A stretch of DNA of 5,903 nt from Candidatus Zhuqueibacterota bacterium 4484_188 (lineage in GTDB: Bacteria > Calditrichota > Calditrichia > RBG-13-44-9), in the NCBI GenBank assembly GCA_002049825.1, contig MVCZ01000140.1, positions 1 to 5,903 on the forward strand, written 5' to 3'. Below the pieces are notes generated by a model, which worked only from the letters and a program-made list of their open reading frames with translations, did not search any database and was not told where the DNA came from. Positions 1 to 5,852 of this stretch are shown one piece after another. A program made the translations under genes and the position numbers. Positions within the stretch are counted from its first letter, which is position 1; each line of letters begins with the position of its first letter.

Positions 1-365
1 GTGGGAATTTGTCCATTGGCACTGGTCAAATGCGTCCAATTAATTGAGTTGGTACTGCGATTGCCGGTTTGGTATGATTCTTTCTGGCTTGAACTTGAAG
101 ATGCAATATTTGATTTTAACGATTCTTTCTCTGCGAGTAGTGAGGCAAAGCGAACATTTAATATTTTTTCATCCGGAGCTGTCGAAGTCAAGGCAATTTC
201 TTTACTCAGTTCAGCGAACAATTTCGACGTAAATAAAGCCGCACCTTCTTTAAACAACAAATTCTGCTGTGTCAGCTTGTTAATAGGAATAACCGGTAAA
301 TTCGAATTAACAAAAATTGATGTAGTTATGGTAAAGAATAGTGAAATTAATAAATTCGTTTTCAT
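1..365 (-). CDS. N-terminal fragment of an exported protein (possible FG-GAP/VCBS-type)
   Basis: A 121-codon reading frame begins at ATG 365-363 and stays open to the left edge, so the C-terminus is missing. The start is well supported: GGAGAG lies about six bases upstream of the ATG. The first 20 or so residues form a classic signal peptide (MKTN, then hydrophobic LLISLFFTITTSIFV), so the product is probably exported. Residues 30-85 look helical and amphipathic. Residues 89-108 are Ser/Asn/Gln-rich and linker-like. The last visible residues, INWTHLTSANGQIP, resemble, from memory, the start of secreted FG-GAP/VCBS beta-propeller proteins (W-T-H-L-S-S...G-D-L-P). That assignment rests on about 14 residues and is tentative. 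The codons read as real coding sequence, and the opposite-strand frame over the same stretch has no recognisable protein character. Expected location: periplasm, cell surface or medium. Confidence 0.72.
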   Translation of the reverse strand, partial: MKTNLLISLFFTITTSIFVNSNLPVIPINKLTQQNLLFKEGAALFTSKLFAELSKEIALTSTAPDEKILNVRFASLLAEKESLKSNIASSSSSQKESYQTGNRSTNSINWTHLTSANGQIP

Positions 366-383
366 ACTTCTCTCCACTGAATT
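357..383 (-). promoter_or_regulatory. Ribosome binding site that fixes the start of the exported protein
   Basis: On the minus strand the sequence reads GTGGAGAGAAGTATGAAA. The GGAG core sits six bases before the ATG at 365-363, and a signal peptide follows at once. This is the strongest Shine-Dalgarno match in the left third of the window and is the main reason to prefer this minus-strand gene over the plus-strand frame across the same bases. Confidence 0.6.
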
Positions 384-912
384 AACACTCTATTTAAAAA
401 TACTTTTTCCTTTAACAAATCACCACAATTACTATACCAATTGTTTAGAAATAAGTGGCATCAATAAAAATTTAATATGCTTCCTAACTAACCTCTTTAT
501 TAAAATTATCAAAGCTCTCAACTAAAATGAAAAGAAACAGAACTTTATGTAACACAAAGTCCCCGTGAAAACATTTTCTTTTGTTCAATAGTGAAGATAA
601 CAGTCTATTTTCGAGCCTGAAATGCCAACGACTTCAGGGTTGAGTTTATTTTTTAAAGTTTCTTATTCTCGACATTTGATGCAATAATTTTACACTTTGT
701 TCCGTAAATCCTCAGATAATTCGGAACTCAGTTCATTACAGCACGCAAAATCACGTTTCCCATCTGTCAGTTCTGAACACATCGTTCGTGACAGTAACCG
801 GTAAAAGGTCACCATTGCGCTACCCGTGATTCCTTTTTCAGATGGTAATTATGGTAATTATAGAAAGGAGAGAAAAATTAAAGTTTATAGCCTCTTCTTC
901 GTTTACCCTGAA
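366..912. other. Intergenic region, no convincing gene
   Basis: This gap of about 550 bp separates the end of the reductase gene from the start of the exported protein. It is AT-rich. I see no tRNA, no strong rho-independent terminator and no convincing promoter. Small items only: a 9-bp tandem repeat (ATGGTAATT twice, 842-859); a weak 6-bp inverted repeat CCTGAA/TTCAGG (616-621 and 633-638) with a T-rich stretch about ten bases to its right on the plus strand; and a 41-codon minus-strand frame (815-690) with no good ribosome binding site. The gap is long enough to hold the promoter of the exported protein, which therefore is probably transcribed separately from the upstream operon. Confidence 0.5.
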
Positions 913-1653
913 TCAAAGTTTGAGCTGTTTAAAAAGTCGCTCTGGAATTACTTTAATCGCCAGCATGATAAAACGCCAGAAAAACGGCACGTAAATCACG
1001 TCTGCTTTTCCGCCTTTCATGGCTTTATGAATGCTTTTTGCCACGGCTTGCGGTTTGGCAAACAGAAAGTTTTTAGGCAAGTGAGCTGTCATGGCAGTAT
1101 CTACAAAACCCGGCTTAATGGTGAGGACCTGAACTCCGGTTTTGGCAAGCCGGTTTCGTAAACCCTGCAGGTAAATCGACACAGCCCCTTTTGCTGACCC
1201 ATACAAGTAATTGCTTTGACGACCACGGTCCCCAGCAACCGAGGAGATGACCGCAATACAGCCCTTCCCCCGACCCTCGAAATATGCGGCAACGGGTGTC
1301 AGCAGCGCAATAACACTTAAGCCATTGGTTCGAAATTCCCGAACTGCATACTTAGCATCCTGTTCGCATTTTTTCTGGTCGGGCAAGGTGCCATGAGCAA
1401 TAAGCACCGCATCTATTTCTCCCAAAGTTTTCTGAGCTTTTTCCAGCATCTCGGAATGCCGCTCAAAGTCGTTTACATCCAGTTGGAATGTCGTGACTTT
1501 ATTCGCCCCTCGTACTTTCAGGTCATCTGCCATAGCCTTCAATTTTTCTTCACTGAGCCCTGCCAGGAAAAAAGAAGCATTTTCGGCTGCAAACAATCGA
1601 GCCGTTTCGCCGGCAATGGTGGATGTTGCGCCTATGATAAGCAAATTTTTCAT
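913..1653 (-). CDS. dprE2: DprE2-like short-chain dehydrogenase/reductase
   Basis: A 246-residue classical-size SDR, probably the NAD(P)H-dependent reductase that converts a polyprenyl-phosphoryl 2-keto-pentose to the arabinose form, acting with the oxidase encoded just upstream. The Rossmann nucleotide-binding start is IIGATSTIA (residues 6-14), the DprE2-type variant of TGxxxGxG. D59-V60 fits the adenine-ring site, AHG (86-88) replaces the usual NAG, and the catalytic tetrad is visible as N110, S138, Y151 and K155 (Y-G-S-A-K). The C-terminus after about residue 215 is hydrophobic and basic (VPFFWRFIMLAIKVIPERLF), as in DprE2 relatives, and may rest on the membrane where the lipid-linked substrate lies. 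The start ATG follows the oxidase stop by 12 bp, with a weak AGGG upstream, so it is probably translated as part of the same transcript. The gene is intact with no odd residues. Substrate specificity is inferred from the operon, since the SDR family alone does not give it. Confidence 0.88.
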   Translation of the reverse strand: MKNLLIIGATSTIAGETARLFAAENASFFLAGLSEEKLKAMADDLKVRGANKVTTFQLDVNDFERHSEMLEKAQKTLGEIDAVLIAHGTLPDQKKCEQDAKYAVREFRTNGLSVIALLTPVAAYFEGRGKGCIAVISSVAGDRGRQSNYLYGSAKGAVSIYLQGLRNRLAKTGVQVLTIKPGFVDTAMTAHLPKNFLFAKPQAVAKSIHKAMKGGKADVIYVPFFWRFIMLAIKVIPERLFKQLKL

Positions 1654-1665
1654 CGTTTTCCCTAT

Positions 1666-2985
1666 TTAGGCTATATTCAGTCTTCGCCATTGGCTGGAAG
1701 AGAATTTGGGATCGATATATTGAACAAAATCTTTCCAGGCGGGGTAGCTGTTTTTAAAAACCTCCCCCGGCATTCGGGCATCTTTACAGGGATACAGGGC
1801 ACCGCCAGCCTGCATAACTATTTCATCCAACTTTTTAAACAGTTTCAGACTTTTCTCCCCCTGATTCGGCATATCTAATGCCAGGGTTACCCCGGGTCGC
1901 GGGAAGGAAAGCATACCCGGAGACGAAATATTTCCGAATGTTTTTAGCACGGCTAAAAAAGACGCATTCCCCGAACGCCCGATGCGCTCCAGAATTTCCC
2001 GGATTGCCGCGTCGCCATCTGCAAAAGGAACCACACACTGATACTGAAAAAATCCGCGCTTTCCGTACATCCGGTTCCATTTCAGAATGGCATCCAACGG
2101 ATAGAAATAAGGATTGTAATGGACAATCTTTCGGCTGATTTTATTTTTCTGTTTCCGGTAGAAAACAGAATTAAACACCTTCACTGTAAAATTGTTCAGC
2201 AGAAAATTCGGTGCATTCACCGGGAAAGTCAACCGCCGTGATTTTGGTTCCGCAGGAAGCTGGTGTTTTTCAGGATCGGCATGATTACCCCGCATAAAAA
2301 TCCCCCGACCCAGATTTTCGCCATGGGTTGTGCAGTCCACCCAGGAAACCGAATATTCGAAATCCTTCTCGGAAGATTCGGAAAGGGCAAAGAATTCTTC
2401 CAGGGTGGAAAATTTGATATACTCCACATCAATGAAAGCGCTGGGAATGGGTTTCAAGAGAATCTCCGCCCAGGTAATCAAACCGGTTAAACCCATCCCA
2501 CCAATGGTGGCTTTATATAACCCGGTATTTTTCCGTAGCGAACAAATAACTCGCTCACCGGTAGAGCGCAGTAACTCAAACCGCGGCACAAACCTGCCAA
2601 AAGTGCCCGCCCGGTGATGATTTTTTCCGTGCACGTCATTGGCAATTGCACCGCCAACTGTCACGAATTTTGTTCCCGGGATTACCGGCAGGAACCATCC
2701 CCTGGGAACAAATTTCTCCACAATGTCTGCAAATGATACTCCTGCTTCACAACGCAAAAGTCCTTTGCCGGGTTCAAAGGATATGTACCGATTCAGACCG
2801 GCAGTATCCAGTAAAACACCGTTTTCATTCAGGCAACAATCGCCATAGCTTCGGCCTAAACCGTACGCCAGCACCGGCGATGAAAATATCGTCAAATCCG
2901 GAATTTCGTCCCGCCAGTACAGTTTGACCACCTGTTCCGGTTTCACCCTGGGATATCTTCCCCACGATTCATAAGCGGTGCTCAT
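1666..2985 (-). CDS. dprE1: DprE1-like FAD-dependent decaprenyl-phosphoribose 2'-oxidase
   Basis: A 439-residue flavoprotein of the VAO/PCMH type, close in length to mycobacterial DprE1 (461). It probably oxidises the 2-hydroxyl of a polyprenyl-phosphoryl ribose, the first half of the ribose-to-arabinose epimerisation completed by the SDR downstream. The N-terminal FAD domain shows GLGRSYGD (42-49), then PGT...VTVGGAIANDVHGKNHH (103-124), the hallmark flavin and active-site stretch, with H119 in the place of Mtb H132, and GGMGLTGLI (162-170). The C-terminal substrate domain ends with YPCKDARM (398-405), where K401 matches the catalytic Lys418 of Mtb. At the position of Mtb Cys387, which benzothiazinones attack, this protein has Ala369 (PGVTLALD, 364-371). 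The start ATG overlaps the stop of the upstream UbiA gene in ATGA, with AAGGA seven bases before it, which indicates translational coupling. The frame is intact. Confidence 0.92.
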   Translation of the reverse strand: MSTAYESWGRYPRVKPEQVVKLYWRDEIPDLTIFSSPVLAYGLGRSYGDCCLNENGVLLDTAGLNRYISFEPGKGLLRCEAGVSFADIVEKFVPRGWFLPVIPGTKFVTVGGAIANDVHGKNHHRAGTFGRFVPRFELLRSTGERVICSLRKNTGLYKATIGGMGLTGLITWAEILLKPIPSAFIDVEYIKFSTLEEFFALSESSEKDFEYSVSWVDCTTHGENLGRGIFMRGNHADPEKHQLPAEPKSRRLTFPVNAPNFLLNNFTVKVFNSVFYRKQKNKISRKIVHYNPYFYPLDAILKWNRMYGKRGFFQYQCVVPFADGDAAIREILERIGRSGNASFLAVLKTFGNISSPGMLSFPRPGVTLALDMPNQGEKSLKLFKKLDEIVMQAGGALYPCKDARMPGEVFKNSYPAWKDFVQYIDPKFSSSQWRRLNIA

Positions 2986-4196
2986 TGAATCATCCTTATG
3001 CTTTGCAAATGATAAATTTTATCCAAAACTGAAGCCAAAAGCAAAATGAACAACACAATCAGGCTAATCAGGATACTTACCCAATCTTTCATGGTAAACA
3101 CTATCGGGTCATCTGTCATTTCTCCCCGATTGGTTAACAGCCACATTCTGGTTATCCAATAGAGCAGGAAAGGAATCATCAGCCATAACAATTGCGGTTG
3201 GCTGTATAAAGTCTTTACGTGATTGCTATTAATATAGAGCGCAAGAACTAACAGAGAAAGATAGCCGCTGGCAATGCCACTCGCTTGAACAATTCCAAAA
3301 TCTGTCGCCAGATAGCCTCGTCCGGCAATTTGGTCATTCAGGTTGTCTCGAAGTAGATGTAAATCGGAGAACCGTTTCATTAACGCCAGACTCAGGAAAA
3401 AAAAGAGCGAAAACGCCAATAACCAGGAGGAAACCGGGACCTTAACCGCCAAAGCACCGGCAAAGATTCGAAGTGCATACAGCCCGGCTAAGGTAATCAC
3501 ATCAATAATTGCTTTTCTTTTCAGAAAAAAAGAATAGACTGTGGTTAGAATCAAATAGAGCACCATTATTCTCGGAAAATTAATAGGAAGAAAACAGTAA
3601 CCAAGAGTAAATCCACCGAACATTAAAAGCGCTCCAATAGTCAAGCCCCGGGGAATGGACAGGAAACCGGCTGCAAAAGGACGATCTTTTTTAGTCGGAT
3701 GCAAGCGGTCGTCTTCCAGATCGAGAAGGTCGTTCAGGATATACACCGCTGAAGCACAAAGACTAAAGGCAAGAAACGCAAACAAAAGTTGAACAATAAT
3801 ATGGAAATCGAAGATGCGGTGGGCCATAAAAGCCGGGATAAACAGGAGTAAGTTTTTTGACCACTGGTGAACTCGCATTGCCTTTAACAGGGTAAATAAA
3901 AAATAATGGTTTTCACCAGATTTTATGAATCGTCCGTTTGCTAAATTTTCCACCCTTTTTTGGCCTTGTGTATATGCTTCAATCGCCCGAAGTTTATTTT
4001 CGCCAGACAGGTTGCCATTTGGATCAGTGACGAGTATATCGGAAAAAACACCTAAATGTTCCGCAATCTTTTCCGCCACCAATCGATGCGAAGCGGTTGC
4101 CAGTACTACAGTTCTTCCCGACGAATGCTCCTTTTCAATAAACTCTACTACTTCGGAACGGTAGGGTAACAAAGCAACATTGAGTGAAACCCGCAA
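2982..4196 (-). CDS. UbiA-family polyprenyl-phosphate phosphoribosyltransferase (main frame of a broken HAD-UbiA fusion)
   Basis: Residues 105-404 form a full UbiA membrane domain with about nine helices. This branch transfers 5-phosphoribose from PRPP to polyprenyl phosphate. The first Asp-rich motif is NDLLDLEDD (155-163), followed by HPTKKDRPFAAG. The second is the DPPR-synthase form, IDVITLAGLYALR (231-243), and GEMTDDPIVF (358-367) is also typical. Residues 2-75 belong to a HAD phosphatase domain: VSLNVALLPYR, motif II VLATAS (31-36) and the motif III lysine in GENK (65-68). The HAD motif IV stretch expected between about residues 78 and 85 is not there. The TTG at 4196 is only the first possible start after an in-frame TGA and has no good ribosome binding site. 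The natural N-terminus, with HAD motif I, lies in another frame (4266-4135), so this gene is frameshifted. It overlaps the next gene by 4 bp. Whether a functional protein is made is unclear. Confidence 0.85.
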   Translation of the reverse strand: MRVSLNVALLPYRSEVVEFIEKEHSSGRTVVLATASHRLVAEKIAEHLGVFSDILVTDPNGNLSGENKLRAIEAYTQGQKRVENLANGRFIKSGENHYFLFTLLKAMRVHQWSKNLLLFIPAFMAHRIFDFHIIVQLLFAFLAFSLCASAVYILNDLLDLEDDRLHPTKKDRPFAAGFLSIPRGLTIGALLMFGGFTLGYCFLPINFPRIMVLYLILTTVYSFFLKRKAIIDVITLAGLYALRIFAGALAVKVPVSSWLLAFSLFFFLSLALMKRFSDLHLLRDNLNDQIAGRGYLATDFGIVQASGIASGYLSLLVLALYINSNHVKTLYSQPQLLWLMIPFLLYWITRMWLLTNRGEMTDDPIVFTMKDWVSILISLIVLFILLLASVLDKIYHLQSIRMIQ

Positions 4197-4266
4197 TCAG
4201 AACCGATTCCCAGCGGGTATCCGTCGCAACCAGAGTTCCTTCTAAATCAACAAATAACGGTTTCAT
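4135..4266 (-). pseudogene. Out-of-frame N-terminal piece of the HAD-UbiA fusion
   Basis: From ATG 4266 this frame encodes MKPLFVDLEGTLVATDTRWESVLIAG, exactly the opening of the HAD domain in HAD-UbiA fusions, with motif I and the W-E-S helix. It then loses all family resemblance (FTQCCFV...) and stops at 4137-4135. The family resemblance resumes in a second frame at about 4193 (RVSLNVALLPYR). From memory of the family, roughly 30 residues of cap sequence should lie between WESVL and RVSLNV, so a deletion that is not a multiple of three, rather than a single-base slip, best explains the break. Motif I reads D-L-E-G-T, with Glu where the second catalytic Asp is normal. The frame is open from ATG 4335, but those extra 23 residues do not look like HAD sequence. 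I prefer 4266, with GGAG 12 bases upstream. Confidence 0.75.
4189..4218. repeat. Inverted repeat at the HAD-UbiA frame break
   Basis: ACCCGC (4189-4194) pairs with GCGGGT (4213-4218), and inside it AATC (4195-4198) pairs with GATT (4205-4208), with a four-base bulge on one side. The result is an imperfect hairpin of about ten base pairs. It lies exactly where the reading frame of the fusion gene changes. It may have promoted deletion or a reading error there. It could also be coincidence, since part of it encodes the conserved W-E-S segment. Confidence 0.45.
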
Positions 4267-4714
4267 ATCATGCATTTTCTCCGGAGACATTCTTTCAATC
4301 CTTCCGGCACAATCGCCGGTAAATACGGTTTTCATTACACTGATTCATCACTACAATCCACTTTTACCTTGCGGTTACATCCGCAATTTTAATTTAAGCA
4401 TTTTTTTTAGTTTACCACAACGGCATTGCTTGAATTATTGTTTGGAGAAATCGCATTTATTCGTTTTAACGCTATGACCAGGAATATGGGAAAGGATAGG
4501 GACAAACGTTTCCGAAGCGGGAACTGCGAGCAGTTTTCCTGATAACTTATATCGCGTAAAAATCAATATTATTTGTTTTAATGAATGGAGAATTTCAGGA
4601 CATCCGGTAAAGAGTCGCCACAGAGCTTCCTGAGTGTTCTACAGTTAACTGAGTAATTACAATATTTGTATGGACTTTCCGCCCCAGAGCAGAATTTCAA
4701 CAAAATGCAAGTAA
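4267..4714. other. Gap between glycosyltransferase and HAD-UbiA gene, with an orphan reading frame
   Basis: About 450 bp with no gene that I can name. On the minus strand the span 4638-4435 is open for 67 codons between a TAG and a TAA and has protein-like composition (ALWRLFTGCPEILHSLKQI near its beginning and LLAVPASETFVPIL further on). It has no ATG or GTG start and no ribosome binding site, so it may be a gene remnant or chance. A perfect 10-bp palindrome, CAGTTAACTG, lies at 4642-4651. I see no clear terminator after the glycosyltransferase stop and no clear promoter before the fusion gene, although one would be expected here if c-d-e are a separate transcription unit. Confidence 0.4.
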
Positions 4715-5740
4715 TCAGTTTCCCCGTACGTGGTTCCAGGTGGTATGTTTTATTCCTCTGAACTGATCGTAAATTCCCAGGAAACCGGCTATATTTACTA
4801 AAAAGTAGTAATAAGGCAGATAGATTAACTTCGGAATATCTTTGCCTTGGGAATCGAGCAAAAACCCCAGCCAGGCAAATATGAATATCACCAGTTGCGC
4901 GGCAAAAGTGAATTTAAAAAATAATGCATCAGTACGAAATATGATTAACAAATTGGAAAAGAAAAACAACAAATAAATTGGCAGGCTGAACCACCGGATT
5001 ATTTTGTGAGAAAATAATTCGAATAAAAACTTAAACTGTTTTCTCCAATTAAACCAGCTGAGATATTTAGTAACAGCCCGCCAGCTTCGATTTACGATGC
5101 GACGTTTACGCCGGTATTCTTTCCGGAAATCACTGGCGGCATCCTCGTAACAAATTGCTGCAGGATTAAAAATGCCCCGGTAGCCCCTGGAAATGATCTG
5201 TAACGGATTGGCGAAGTCGTTGATATCATCCTGATCTAAATTCCAATACAGCGTCTTTCGAATGGCGTAAATAGCGCCGTCTCCGCCGACAACCGAATGG
5301 AATTTTGATTCCATCTTTTTCAGCATGAGTTCAAACTTCCAGTAGAGACCTTCGCTCTGGGTGGCTGCATTTTCATCATTTTGATTGTATAGAGCAGCAC
5401 CTACTACATAACCGATATTTGGATTTTCAAAATACCTTACCAACTCTTGCAGTGCCCGGGGATGGTACATTGCGTTTGCATCCGAAAAAACCACGATTTC
5501 GCCTTTTGCCTGTTGCACACCGGTATTTAAGCCAGCAGTTTTACCAAGTCGTTCATTTTGCCGCAAAAGTTGAATCCTGGGATCGCGGCGGCTCCACTCC
5601 CGGACAATATTATCTGTTCCATCATCTGAGGCATCTGATATCACCATGATTTCCAGTTTTTCCGCCGGATACTCAAGAGAAACTGCATTCTGTAATTTTT
5701 CACCGATAAATTGCGCTTCATTATAGGCAGAAATAATCAA
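4715..5740 (-). CDS. Family 2 glycosyltransferase with C-terminal membrane helices (main frame, N-terminus shifted)
   Basis: A GT-A fold, inverting GT2 enzyme of the polysaccharide-synthase kind, which moves a sugar from a nucleotide donor to a growing glycan or lipid-linked acceptor at the inner membrane. The catalytic domain has LIISAYNEA at its start, VISDASDDGT (33-42), the G-K-T-A-G-L-N segment (66-72), FSDANA (85-90) in the DxD position, GGDGAIYAI (152-160), a DDIND acceptor region (171-175) and RKRRIVNRSW (211-220), the usual QxxRW zone in altered form. Three hydrophobic stretches follow at about 249-269, 274-297 and 306-325. The TTG at 5740 falls inside the first beta strand and has no ribosome binding site, so it is not a real start. 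The frame is open to 5764, and the true N-terminus is the out-of-frame piece at 5852-5721. Donor and acceptor sugars cannot be told from sequence. It is 450 bp upstream of the fusion gene. Confidence 0.85.
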   Translation of the reverse strand: MIISAYNEAQFIGEKLQNAVSLEYPAEKLEIMVISDASDDGTDNIVREWSRRDPRIQLLRQNERLGKTAGLNTGVQQAKGEIVVFSDANAMYHPRALQELVRYFENPNIGYVVGAALYNQNDENAATQSEGLYWKFELMLKKMESKFHSVVGGDGAIYAIRKTLYWNLDQDDINDFANPLQIISRGYRGIFNPAAICYEDAASDFRKEYRRKRRIVNRSWRAVTKYLSWFNWRKQFKFLFELFSHKIIRWFSLPIYLLFFFSNLLIIFRTDALFFKFTFAAQLVIFIFAWLGFLLDSQGKDIPKLIYLPYYYFLVNIAGFLGIYDQFRGIKHTTWNHVRGN

Positions 5741-5852
5741 GGTAAGATTTGCCGGAACCGGCGGTCAATACCTTGAGCAAAAGCGGATAGATCAAATAAG
5801 GATACACCAGAAAAAAAAGACTCATCCCAAAAATGATATACAAGACTATCAA
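5721..5852 (-). pseudogene. Out-of-frame N-terminal membrane anchor of the glycosyltransferase
   Basis: From TTG 5852 this frame reads LIVLYIIFGMSLFFLVYPYL, then IYPLLLKVLTA. This is a single hydrophobic helix ending in the Y-P-L-L-L signature that precedes the catalytic domain in many anchored GT2 enzymes. It then runs out of register (GSGKSYLDYFCL, stop at 5723-5721) while the catalytic domain continues in another frame from 5764. A GGAG lies 13 bases before the TTG, a little far but the best candidate. The frame is correct through the T8 run at 5811-5818, so the break is further along, between about 5770 and 5745. The linker left between anchor and catalytic domain is only eight or so residues, shorter than I expect for the family, so a small deletion is as likely as a one-base insertion. 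Confidence 0.65.
5751..5762. repeat. Short GC-rich inverted repeat at the glycosyltransferase frame break
   Basis: GCCGG-AA-CCGGC is a perfect 5-bp inverted repeat with a two-base centre. It is the most GC-rich spot in its surroundings and lies exactly where the two frames of the glycosyltransferase meet. Such a site is prone to polymerase slippage and to base-calling errors. Confidence 0.4.

Noticed and set aside
1..525. Plus-strand frame of 174 codons from GTG 1
   Set aside because: It lies over the minus-strand exported protein, has no ribosome binding site in view and its second half is low-complexity AT-rich sequence; it reads as a shadow.
616..638. Possible terminator hairpin CCTGAA/TTCAGG followed by T-rich sequence on the plus strand
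   Set aside because: Only six base pairs with an 11-base loop, the T-run is ten bases away, and no plus-strand gene is there to terminate.
690..815. 41-codon minus-strand frame beginning MVTFYRLLSRTM
   Set aside because: No proper Shine-Dalgarno sequence, short, no recognisable family; the two Cys pairs are not in a zinc-ribbon arrangement.
842..859. Tandem 9-bp repeat ATGGTAATT
   Set aside because: Two copies only in AT-rich intergenic DNA; no array, operator symmetry or CRISPR-like spacing.
4165..4196. Programmed ribosomal frameshifting as the cause of the HAD-UbiA split
   Set aside because: There is no slippery heptamer at the junction, and conserved sequence appears to be missing, which recoding cannot restore.
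4267..4335. Longer start for the HAD fragment at ATG 4335
   Set aside because: The extra 23 residues (MKTVFTGDCAGRIERMSPEK...) do not resemble HAD N-termini and the upstream ribosome binding site is weak; ATG 4266 gives the normal start just before motif I.
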